Shown piece by piece: positions 27,421-36,400 of a DNA stretch of 52,686 bases; within the stretch, counting starts at the first letter, position 1, and every line of letters starts with the position of its first letter. The DNA lies in contig VYFG01000063.1 in the NCBI GenBank assembly GCA_009842505.1, positions 1 through 52,686 on the forward strand, given 5' to 3'. The notes below the pieces were generated by a model. The model ran no database searches. It was not told the DNA's origin and saw nothing but the letters and a program-made list of their open reading frames with translations. The position numbers and the translations under genes were made by a program. The stretch is from Gammaproteobacteria bacterium (GTDB taxonomy: Bacteria; Pseudomonadota; Gammaproteobacteria; Arenicellales; Poriferihabitantaceae).

Positions 27421-28368
27421 TTGTTGAATATTTCTAACAAAAGGCCATCGCTGGACATCAGGCACCTGGAAATGATGGTGGCCCTGGCCGAAACGCCGCG
27501 TGTTACGGAGGCCGCGGAAAAACTGCGTATCACTCCTTCGGCGCTCTCGCACCGGATCAAGGAGGTGGAAAGGCGCCTCGACGTACCGCTGTTCGGACGC
27601 ATTCACAAGCGATTGCGCCCTACCCCGGCCGCGGACTATCTTGCCCAGGTCGCCAACAGGTTGCTTGCCGACATGCTACGCGCGGAAGATGATGTGCGCA
27701 GGATGGCGCGGGGAGTGAGTCATGTGGTCCGGCTCGTGGTCGATTTGTACAATGCCTATCAGTGGCTGCCGGAATTCTTGCGCCATTTACGCGAAGTCGA
27801 ACCGGAAATGGGCATTGAAGTCAGGGTGGCGGCGGCGCGAAACACGCTTTCCAGCCTGCATGAACGCACGGTCGATTTGATCATTGTTTCCGGCGAAATC
27901 AATCAGGCCGGCACCGTCATGGAGCACTTGTTTGACGATCAGTTGAGTTTCATCATGTCGCCGAACCATCGACTTGCGGGAAATGCCTATATCGAAGGAA
28001 GTGACATTGTTGGGGAGGATTTCATCACCTATACCCGGGTTCCCGAGCCGGACCGCGAATATGCCCGTCTGTTTCGACCCAGCAATTGCTATCCCAACTG
28101 GACCGAAACAGTGGAGGTGCCCGAAGCCATTGTCGAGATGGTTGCTGCCGGGCTTGGCATTTCGGTACTTTCTTCCTGGGCGGTTTCCGGTGCAATCGGA
28201 TCAGGGCGCATTGTTGCCGTCCGCGTAGGTGAACAGGGCATCAGCCTGCCCTGGTATGCTGTCACACGGAGCGGGACGAGTTTCGAGGACCAGTGCAATC
28301 AGAGACTGGCCACGATACTGGCCCGATGGTGCCGGGACAATGGCGGAATAATGCGGAGGACAGGGTGA
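27421..28368 (+). CDS. LysR-family transcriptional regulator, MetR-like
   Basis: Up to 315 residues. The start is uncertain: TTG at 27421 or 27424 gives MLNISNKRPSLDIRHLEMM, but no strong ribosome site is visible, and a CTG just before LDIRHLEMM follows an AAAGG. The N-terminal winged helix reads ITPSALSHRIKEVERRL. The effector domain resembles MetR closely (YQWLPEFLRHLREVEP; VDLIIVSGEINQAGTVMEHL; FIMSPNHRLAG), including the QWL and D-L-[IV]-[MI] segments that contribute to homocysteine binding in MetR. It is divergent from operon B and overlaps the dehydrogenase gene, so it likely controls the cluster. A C1- or homocysteine-linked signal is an inference. Confidence 0.85.
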   Translation: MLNISNKRPSLDIRHLEMMVALAETPRVTEAAEKLRITPSALSHRIKEVERRLDVPLFGRIHKRLRPTPAADYLAQVANRLLADMLRAEDDVRRMARGVSHVVRLVVDLYNAYQWLPEFLRHLREVEPEMGIEVRVAAARNTLSSLHERTVDLIIVSGEINQAGTVMEHLFDDQLSFIMSPNHRLAGNAYIEGSDIVGEDFITYTRVPEPDREYARLFRPSNCYPNWTETVEVPEAIVEMVAAGLGISVLSSWAVSGAIGSGRIVAVRVGEQGISLPWYAVTRSGTSFEDQCNQRLATILARWCRDNGGIMRRTG

Positions 28369-29225
28369 AGGTAGGATTTATCGGGTTGGGGACAATGGGC
28401 ACGCCAATGGCAAAATGCCTGATACACGACGGGTTCGACCTGTTGGGTTGGGATACCGATGAGGAAACACTGCTGGGTTTTGATTCCGCTGCAGATTCAC
28501 TTGAGCAGATCGCGCAGTGCTGCGATACCTTTATCACCATGCTGCCCGAAGGACAGCACGTCAGGTCAGTGTACGGACAGTTGCTCAGCCAGATCGAGGC
28601 GCCCCACCTGTTCCTGGACTGCTCGACTATCGATGTCGCAAGCACACGGGACCTTGCAATGCAACTGACCGCACTGGGACACGGATTCGTGGATGCGCCC
28701 GTATCGGGCGGCCGCGAGGCGGCTTCGAGCGGTTCCCTGAGCTTCATGATTGGCGGAGATGCAGAACATGTGGATGCAGCCCGCCCGCTGCTGGCGTCCA
28801 TGGGCAAAAAGCTGATCGAGTTCGGTGATGCCGGTACGGGCCAGGCGGCCAAGGCGTGCCACAACATGATCTGCGGCATTACTGCGCTCGGAGTTTCAGA
28901 GGCTTTTGCCCTGGCCGATGCCCTTGAACTCGATCTCGGCAAGTTCTTTCACCTGTGCAGTGGTGCTGCCGCACAGAGTTGGATTCTTGAAAACCGTTGT
29001 CCGGTACCCGGACCTGCGCCGAATGCACCCGCTTCCAGCGATTACACTCCCGGTTTCGCCGCATACCTGATGGCCAAGGATCTGGAACTGGCCCGGCAGG
29101 CTGCCGAAGCCAGCAATCAGCGGACGGAATTCGGTGCCGCCGCCGCACGGCGCTTTCGCGAATTCGTCGAAGCCGGGAATGGAGACCTCGATTTTTCCGC
29201 GATCTATCGTAGTATTCGGAAATGA
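28365..29225 (+). CDS. NAD(P)-dependent beta-hydroxyacid dehydrogenase (3-hydroxyisobutyrate dehydrogenase-like)
   Basis: 286 residues from GTG 28365, overlapping the regulator's stop (GTGA), with GGAGGA five bases upstream. Rossmann motif VGFIGLGTMGTPMA at residues 3-16, substrate-binding DAPVSGGREAA (110-120) and catalytic K163 (GQAAKACHNM) are intact. The family oxidises 3-hydroxyisobutyrate, tartronate semialdehyde, 6-phosphogluconate or similar beta-hydroxyacids, or reduces the semialdehydes. Co-translation with the MetR-like regulator ties it to the methylamine-type cluster, where it may handle a hydroxyacid or semialdehyde made by the aminotransferases. The C-terminal half has an unusual Pro/Ala-rich stretch (RCPVPGPAPNAPAS). 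Confidence 0.87.
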   Translation: MKVGFIGLGTMGTPMAKCLIHDGFDLLGWDTDEETLLGFDSAADSLEQIAQCCDTFITMLPEGQHVRSVYGQLLSQIEAPHLFLDCSTIDVASTRDLAMQLTALGHGFVDAPVSGGREAASSGSLSFMIGGDAEHVDAARPLLASMGKKLIEFGDAGTGQAAKACHNMICGITALGVSEAFALADALELDLGKFFHLCSGAAAQSWILENRCPVPGPAPNAPASSDYTPGFAAYLMAKDLELARQAAEASNQRTEFGAAAARRFREFVEAGNGDLDFSAIYRSIRK

Positions 29226-29466
29226 TGGAAAAAACGGAATCTCGTGTTCACCCATGGTTCAGGGCCACCGATCGCATTGACAACACTTTCCCCGGTTCTG
29301 CAAATTATTTTGGATGAACGAAAAGTGCGCTCGTCCTTGCATCCGTGGAGGGGTAAGTTGCCGCCAGTTCAGTCCGTTTCAACTTTCAGTTTCTCAGCTT
29401 CGGAAAACGTTCTCGAAAAAGTAGAAACACTAATGCCGAAGCGAAGTTTTGACAGAGGAACTCTTC

Positions 29467-30996
29467 TTGGATAACGAGGATCAGGAAATCAAATCGGCCG
29501 ACGTCATCGTCATCGGCGGCGGGAACGCGGCATTCTGCGCGGCCCTTTCTGCGCGCGAGACGGGCGCGAACGTCACTGTTCTGGAACGTGCACCGGAGGA
29601 TGAAGCTGGTGGGAACACACGTTTCACAGCTGGCGCGATCCGGTGTGTCTACGACGGGGTTGAGGATTTGCGGGTCCTTATGCCGGACCTGACGGACGAC
29701 GAAATCGCCAAGACCGATTTCGGGACGTATACGCAAGAACAGTTCTACGACGACATGGGACGCGTCACCGAATACCGTTGCGATCCTACGCTGGTTGAAA
29801 TCCTGGTTGTCCGCAGCCGTGAGACCATCCGGTGGATGCGAGACAAGGGCATCAGGTTCCAGCCAATCTGGGGCCGTCAGGCCTTCAAGGTAGACGGCCG
29901 ATTCAAGTTCTGGGGCGGCCTGACCGTCGAAGCTTGGGGAGGCGGACCCGGGTTGGTCGATGGCTGGACTGCGGCGGCGCGGTCCGCAGGTATCGACATT
30001 CGCTATGGGGCGCGCGCCACGGGTCTGATCTCAGACGATGCCGGTGTGCGCGGTGTGCGCGTTCGTCAGAATGGGCACACCACTGAAATACACGCCACCT
30101 CGGTCGTGATCGCCGCTGGTGGATTTCAGGCGAATCCCGAATGGCGTACGCGCTACCTGGGCCCTGGCTGGGAATTGGCGAAAGTGCGCGGTTCTCGCTT
30201 CAATACAGGCGACGGCATAAAGATGGCATTGGATATTGGTGCAGCACCCTACGGACATTGGTCGGGGTGCCACGCGGTAGGATGGGAGCGCAACGCGCCT
30301 GAATTCGGCGACCTTGCCATAGGTGACGCATTTCAAAAACACTCCTATCCATTCGGCATAATGATAAATGCCGATGGGGAACGCTTTGTCGACGAGGGCG
30401 CGGACTTCCGTAATTATACTTATGCCAAATACGGATCTGTCATCTTGCGTCAACCGGGCCAATTCGCTTGGCAGATTTTCGATCAGAAGGTTACGCACCT
30501 GCTTCGCGACGAATACCGGATTCGCCAGGTCACGAAAGTCACGGCGGACACGCTGGAATCTTTGGTAAGAAAGTTGGAAGGCGTTGATGCTCAGCGCGCC
30601 CTTATCACGATCAATGCGTACAATGAAGCCGTACAGACCGGCATTCCGTTTGATCCAAACTTGAAGGACGGGCGCGGCACCGTCGGACTTTCGATTTGCA
30701 AGTCGAACTGGGCCAACACGTTGACCGATCCGCCGTTTGAGGCCTATGCGGTCACGTGTGGAATTACATTCACGTTTGGCGGGCTGCGGGTCGACGAGAC
30801 TGGCAATGTTCTGGATTCGGACCTTGAGCCCATTCCAGGTCTGTTCGCAGCCGGCGAACTTGTCGGTGGCCTGTTCTATTTCAACTATCCGGGGGGGACG
30901 GGCCTTATGGCCGGCTCGGTCTTTGGACGCCTCGCCGGCTTGTCTGCAGGGACACGCTCCATTGCCCAGAATGCGGGGGGTAAGGATGGACGCTGA
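29467..30996 (+). CDS. FAD-dependent oxidoreductase, tricarballylate dehydrogenase (TcuA)-like
   Basis: About 509 residues from TTG 29467, chosen for AGAGGA seven bases upstream; a TTG at 29449 would add six residues. It has FAD-binding ADVIVIGGGNAAFCAA, then AGGNTRFTAGAIR, the capping domain, and the C-terminal flavin segment TFGGLRVDETGNVLD...GLFAAGELVGG...YPGGTGLMAGSVFG. This belongs to the fumarate reductase/KstD/TcuA flavoprotein group, and the GGNTRFTAGA and GGTGLMAG blocks are typical of TcuA. It has no TcuB (iron-sulfur/heme partner) gene beside it; the next gene, overlapping by 11 bases, is an aldehyde dehydrogenase. The substrate is probably a small carboxylic acid but is not certain. 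Confidence 0.82.
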   Translation: MDNEDQEIKSADVIVIGGGNAAFCAALSARETGANVTVLERAPEDEAGGNTRFTAGAIRCVYDGVEDLRVLMPDLTDDEIAKTDFGTYTQEQFYDDMGRVTEYRCDPTLVEILVVRSRETIRWMRDKGIRFQPIWGRQAFKVDGRFKFWGGLTVEAWGGGPGLVDGWTAAARSAGIDIRYGARATGLISDDAGVRGVRVRQNGHTTEIHATSVVIAAGGFQANPEWRTRYLGPGWELAKVRGSRFNTGDGIKMALDIGAAPYGHWSGCHAVGWERNAPEFGDLAIGDAFQKHSYPFGIMINADGERFVDEGADFRNYTYAKYGSVILRQPGQFAWQIFDQKVTHLLRDEYRIRQVTKVTADTLESLVRKLEGVDAQRALITINAYNEAVQTGIPFDPNLKDGRGTVGLSICKSNWANTLTDPPFEAYAVTCGITFTFGGLRVDETGNVLDSDLEPIPGLFAAGELVGGLFYFNYPGGTGLMAGSVFGRLAGLSAGTRSIAQNAGGKDGR

Positions 30997-32473
30997 TGAA
31001 GGCCGTTGGGCCAACGAAATTCAGAATGCCGCGCCGTTTCCCGACTACATGGTGATCGACGGTGATCGCGTCTCTGCGGGCCCGCGCGATCGGATCGAAA
31101 CCTGTGATCCGGGCTCCGGGCTCTTACTGCACCACGTCCCCGCCGGCACCGCTGACGATGTGAACAGCGCCGTTGACGCGGCACGTCGCGCCCTTTCGGG
31201 GCCCTGGCAATCCATCCCGCCGCGATCACGGGGCAAAATCTTATGGGCGATTGGTGAACGCATACGCGGGGGTCTTGACCGGATAGCGTTAATCGAGACA
31301 CTCGATTCCGGCAAGCCATTACGTGATGCCCGCGCGAGCGTCGAGCGAGCAGCAGACTATTTCACCTATTACGCCGGATTGACGGACAAGTTGGAGGGCA
31401 CGTCAGTGCCGCTCGGCCGCGACAAGGTCTGTTTTACGGAGCGTGTACCGATCGGTGTGACAGGGCACATCGTTCCCTGGAATGTACCATTATCGATGGT
31501 TGCACGAGGACTGGCTCCCGCACTCGCCTGCGGCAACACCGCAGTTGTCAAACCAGCGGAAGACACACCTTTCACCGCGATTCTTTTGAGTGAAATATGT
31601 CTCGAGGCCGGGGTGCCGCCAGGCGTCGTGAATGTCGTAACCGGCACTGGGCGTACAGCCGGAAAAGCGCTTACCGAGCATCCCGATGTTCGACATGTCA
31701 CTTTTACCGGATCCGTTTCGACGGGAAAGACGGTCATGAAGGCGGCCGCCGGGCATGTGGCCTCCGTGACTTTAGAACTCGGCGGCAAATCGCCCCACGT
31801 GATCCTGCGTGACGCGAATCTCGATCATGCGGTGCCGGATATCCTGAACGCCGTGTTCAAGAATGCCGGCCAGATCTGTTCATCAGGCACGCGGTTGCTT
31901 GTCGAGCGATCGATCCAAGATGCGCTCATCGATCGTCTTACGACCAAGACGTCGGCTATGCGGCTTGGCCATGGACTCGACAATCCCGACATGGGACCGC
32001 TCATCTCAAGTCGGCAGATGCAAAACGTCGCCGGACATATCGATCGGGCAAAAGAGCGGGGCGTTTTCATCGTGACCGGTGGTGAACCGGCATCGGTCAA
32101 TGGATGTGAAGGTGGCTTCTACTTTCAGCCGACGATCGCGGCGCCATTGGATGCCGATGACGAATTAGCCTGGAAAGAGATTTTTGGGCCAGTACTTGCA
32201 GTCATCCCTATTGAAGATTTGGATCACGCAATCGAGGTCGGTAACTGTACGCCATTTGGTCTCGCGGCGGGGATTCACACACGCGACATCGCAAAGGCAA
32301 TGCGCTTCGCCCGAGAGATAGAGGCAGGGCAGGTCTACGTGAATGGGTATCACGGCGCTGGAGATACAGTCCCCTTCGGCGGTATGAAGCAGAGCGGAAT
32401 CGGACGCGAAAAAGGTATGGCTGGTATCGAACAGTACTGCGAAATCAAGTCGGTCACCGTAACGATTACGTGA
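30986..32473 (+). CDS. NAD(P)-dependent aldehyde dehydrogenase
   Basis: 495 residues from ATG 30986, with GGGGTAAGG upstream and an 11-base overlap with the flavoprotein gene. All ALDH catalytic residues are present: N166 (PWNVP), K189 (VVKPAEDTP), E264 (TLELGGKSP) and C298 (KNAGQICSSGTR). The C-terminus FGGMKQSGIGREKG is typical of ALDH class 2 and betaine-aldehyde-type enzymes. It oxidises an aldehyde to the acid. It could serve the flavoprotein beside it or the aldehyde products of the class III aminotransferase; these are inferences from position. Confidence 0.9.
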   Translation: MDADEGRWANEIQNAAPFPDYMVIDGDRVSAGPRDRIETCDPGSGLLLHHVPAGTADDVNSAVDAARRALSGPWQSIPPRSRGKILWAIGERIRGGLDRIALIETLDSGKPLRDARASVERAADYFTYYAGLTDKLEGTSVPLGRDKVCFTERVPIGVTGHIVPWNVPLSMVARGLAPALACGNTAVVKPAEDTPFTAILLSEICLEAGVPPGVVNVVTGTGRTAGKALTEHPDVRHVTFTGSVSTGKTVMKAAAGHVASVTLELGGKSPHVILRDANLDHAVPDILNAVFKNAGQICSSGTRLLVERSIQDALIDRLTTKTSAMRLGHGLDNPDMGPLISSRQMQNVAGHIDRAKERGVFIVTGGEPASVNGCEGGFYFQPTIAAPLDADDELAWKEIFGPVLAVIPIEDLDHAIEVGNCTPFGLAAGIHTRDIAKAMRFAREIEAGQVYVNGYHGAGDTVPFGGMKQSGIGREKGMAGIEQYCEIKSVTVTIT

Positions 32474-32799
32474 TCGCAAGCACTTCCTACGGCCATAACC
32501 CCAAACAGGATCAAAGCGGATCATCTACTCCCCGGTTATAGTTTGATTTTTAATTTATATATATAAAACAATAATATATAAATTCTCTCTGAAATCCGTA
32601 ATCCAATCGCAAGCGAATTCGTACAACTCAGAGATCACGCTTGCGAACGATTGCATTGGATGGCGTGATTTCTCGGATACCATCCCAAAGAACATGGACA
32701 ATGACCCACCGCCAACTCCGGGGTTGGTAAAGATCCAGACACATACGTAGCCGCTGTCAGTCGGATACTATCTTCGCACCGCCCCGTCGACCCTGTTTC
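32474..32799. other. Gene-free spacer with an AT-rich core
   Basis: No gene is apparent. Positions 32535-32590 are almost pure A/T (runs of TATATATA and AATATATAAA) in otherwise GC-rich DNA. The spacer marks the step from the catabolic genes to the defence genes. ATAACC near 32500 and GGTTAT near 32534 are inverted repeats, but the loop is too long and there is no clear T-run, so I do not call a terminator. Confidence 0.6.
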
Positions 32800-33381
32800 A
32801 TGTCCGTTCCCGAATATCCAACCCCTAAACCCCTGTGGCTGCCGTGCCTGCAATCCCTGGCTGGCGGCGAGACCCTTTCAAACGCGGAAATTGGAAAGCG
32901 CGCTGCCGAAGCGCTCGGTTATCCTCTTGATGATGTGAAGCTGCACAACAGATCGGATGCCAGGAACTATAAAAACAACATCAACCCCGGAAGGCGCATG
33001 TCGGCCACTGGCGTCGGAAATGGACAAATTCGGGCCATTCACCCGCAAAGGACCATGCCGGCATATGGTACCGGGTCCATGCACCGGAACACCCATGGTG
33101 GAATTCGCGGCAGCCTCCTTGATATCCCCATGAAGGAGGAAAAGGATACGCCGGAAGAAGCGGACGGCGTCCTCATAGACCGGCGCGATGCCGTCCGCCA
33201 CCTGCGCTCGCCCGCCAGCCGAAACATTGTCTCCGTCCATCCCGGCGGCGAGGGCAGCGGCAGGCCGAAGCTCTCAATCACGACCCTCCCGCAGGTTCGG
33301 GAACTGACGCCCGGGAGCGACGAAATCATCCGCGGCCCAGAACCGATCAGGTGCGTCTGCGGTGAGGTCGCATTCGACTAG
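32800..33381 (+). pseudogene. Decayed ORF with Mrr-N-like start
   Basis: A 193-codon open frame beginning MSVPEYPTPKPLWLPCLQSL. Residues 1 to about 45 (LPCLQSLAGGETLSNAEIGK RAAEALG in two parts) resemble the N-terminal winged-helix domain of Mrr restriction proteins, whose usual pattern is P-x-Y-x-x-x-x-x-P-[LV]-L-x-x-L. After that the sequence stops looking like any protein I know, and the Mrr nuclease motifs (D-x-n-Q-x-K) are absent. Most likely a remnant of an mrr-like gene whose 3' part was replaced or frameshifted. It could be a real small protein; no good ribosome site is visible. Confidence 0.35.
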
Positions 33382-33498
33382 GTCCGGCTCCACCCGGGCT
33401 CGCGCATCCCATGTCGTCGTTCGTGCGCCCTTGCGTTCTTCCAATATCCAGAACCCGATGCTACCCTTCCGGAACCGTTCGTCAGGTAGTTGAGAAAA

Positions 33499-36400
33499 AT
33501 GATCGAAGGAGCACGGCAGCTTTCCCGCCAGCATGTGACAATCCGTGTGCCATGGCACGACTCCGGCTGGACTGGCAGGGTCTGCACAGCTCCGTCAGGA
33601 AACACGTCCTGTCTTGCGCTGTCGCGGATCGCCGCAAACAAGCGAGCTGACGAGGATTCATTCCGAAATCGAGCCTTCGTAGAACTGAATGCATCCGAAC
33701 TCCCGCCGTGCGTCGAGGAGCGGGCGGGTTTCCTCTCGGAACACGACCTGTTCTTGAAAAAGGAGCATCCGTACAAGCATCGCAGTCCTGAGACTCACGG
33801 TCATTTCGGCGAAACGACGCTCCGATTGGAGCCGTACTCCGCCGCTTGTGTCCCATTCGGCTGGATGTTGCGACATCAAGTTGAAGGGAATGGGCGCTGG
33901 GGCACGGTAGGCAAAGCGGATGACTTACAGCTCGGCTACGATGCTGCCCGCGAACCCAAGCTACCGTTCGACACAAGCTGGATCCAGAACAAGCATAATC
34001 AACTTATCATGCTTGATACATTCTTCGGAGCCCTCAAGCCAGAAGATTCGCTGTGCGTATTCTACGCAAAGCGTACGCCACTCGCTGAGGACAATCGGCG
34101 AGTCATCATCGGCGTGGGCCGGGTCAAGAACGTGGGTCATGCCACAGAATACAACTACGACGCACCAGGGCCTGTCGAAAGCGTCTTGTGGGAACGTTCT
34201 GTACGTCACTCGCTCAGGCCAAATGGCAATTCTGATGGCTTTCTGATGCCGTACCAAGAGTTACTGGTCGCGGCGGAGGCCGATCCGACTCTAGATCTTT
34301 CTGGTAGCATCGCGTTCGCACCGGACGACCATTTCGACGCCTACTCTTACGCGTCCGAGCATCTCAGCGATGACGTGGCAATTGCATCGCTTCTCTCATG
34401 TGCCGTGGCGATTCGAACAGCAGCGCGGCACATCGCAGTCGAGGTCTCGTCGGCGCTGAAATGGATCAATGCTGAGATCGCCCGGCTATGGACAGCGCGT
34501 GGCGTCTATCCAGGACTGGGGAGCGCACTTTCCGCTTTTGGGCTGGAGCATGGAGGTCTTCTAGCTCACGAAATTGTCCGCGCAGGCACTGAAGATGGCA
34601 AGATGTTCGACGCCTTCGCCTTCATCGACGGCTTTGTCGCCGATCCGAAGCTCTTCCCGCAAGGCGAACACTTGGGTTTTGGAGCAAGCTTCCGAGAAAA
34701 GTGGAGCAGGCTGCCCTCCGACCGACGGCGGCTCCTGGAGCTAGTTGGGCGCTGTAATCTAAAGCCGGACCAGGCGCTTCGAGCGTATCAGCCGAGCATG
34801 AGGAGATTCGCTCCTTCGACTAGCGACGCTGACATTCTCGCGAATCCCTATCTCATGTCGGAGCGAGACGAGGCGGAAGCCGAGCGGATCGTTTTCGCAA
34901 CCGTAGACCGCGGCGTGTTCCCGGGAGATGCTGTTCGTGATGCGGCACCTTTGGCTGCGCCAACATGTATGACCGATGCAATCGACAAACGGCGAGTTCG
35001 AGCGCTCATGATCGACCTGCTGGAACGCGCTGTCACCGAGGCTGGGCACACGTTGTTGCCACGAAGCTGGATTGTGCAGCGTGCGCTGGTCACGCCGCTC
35101 GAACCCAAGTGCGTGATCGACGAGGATGTCATCGAAATCAACAGAGCCTGGCTCACAGAGGGTCTCGCCGAGGTGAAGACCGGGAGCGGCGAGCCCGCGT
35201 ACAAACTGCAGCGTTACGCGACCGCTCGCGAGATGATCGGCTTGGCAATCAGAAAGCGTGTCGCCGGGAAGCAACACACGTTGGACCATAACTGGCGCAA
35301 GCTCGTCGACAAGGAACTCGATCCTATGCCAACGGAAGCTGTCGCCCGCGATCAAGAAGAACGCGCCCGGCACGAAAAAGTTTCGTCGCTCAAGCAATTG
35401 GTACGATTCCGTTTCTCGGTGCTTGTCGGACCCGCCGGTTCGGGCAAGACGACTCTTCTGAAGATTCTGTGCAACCTGCCGCAGGTTAACGAACGAAGGG
35501 TTCTCTTGCTCGCACCCACTGGCAAGGCGCGGGTCAGGCTGGAGGAAGCGACGGAACGCATTGGCGAAGGCAAGACGCTTGCCCAGTTCCTGCAAGGCTT
35601 GGATCGCTACGACGGAGCCAGCGGGCGCTACTTTTGGAATCCCGCCGCCCCGCGCGAGAAGGCGTACCGGACGGTCGTTGTCGATGAATGTTCGATGCTG
35701 ACTGAAGATCAGCTTGCCGCTCTTCTCGATGCAATCGAGGGCGTGGAGCGCCTCGTTCTTGTTGGCGATCCGCGTCAATTGCCTCCAATCGGAGCGGGCC
35801 GTCCGTTCGTCGACATTTGTCGCAAACTCGCTCCTCCGGAACAACCACCCATCTTTCCCCGACTCGCCGACGGGTATGCCGAATTGACGATGATCGGTCG
35901 GCAGCGCGGTGCTGGGCGTGGAGACGTGCTGCTGGCTCGACAATTCAGCGGCGAACCGCTCGACGCTGGTGCAGACGAAGTTTGGGATGCTCTAAACGCA
36001 GGTACGCTAGACCACGTTCGCGCGGTCCGCTGGCATGGGCCGAGCGCTGTGGAAGAGGTCCTCACCACCGAACTTGTCTCCGGGCTCAATCTCACGGGCA
36101 CCGATGATGAGCTGGAGTTCGAGCGGAGTCTTGGCGGCAGTAAATTCAACGGCAACATCTACTTTTGGGCCGCCCGCGAAGTCGGCGGCAAAGATGGAGC
36201 CGCATCGTGCACGCATGACTGGCAGATTCTGTCGCCCATCCGCACAGGCTTGCCAGGTGTCGAAGGGTTGAATCTCACGGTCCAGAGACGCTTCCGCGAT
36301 AGGGTGAAAACGTGGGCCGAGAAGCGTTGGGCGAAAATTCCCAAACCGTCCGGCCCGCAAGGCCTGTTATGGGGTGACAAGGTGATCAACGTCCGCAACA

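Noticed and set aside
34759..35943. 394-codon minus-strand frame inside the helicase-nuclease gene
   Set aside because: Antisense of the helicase core; no known domain.
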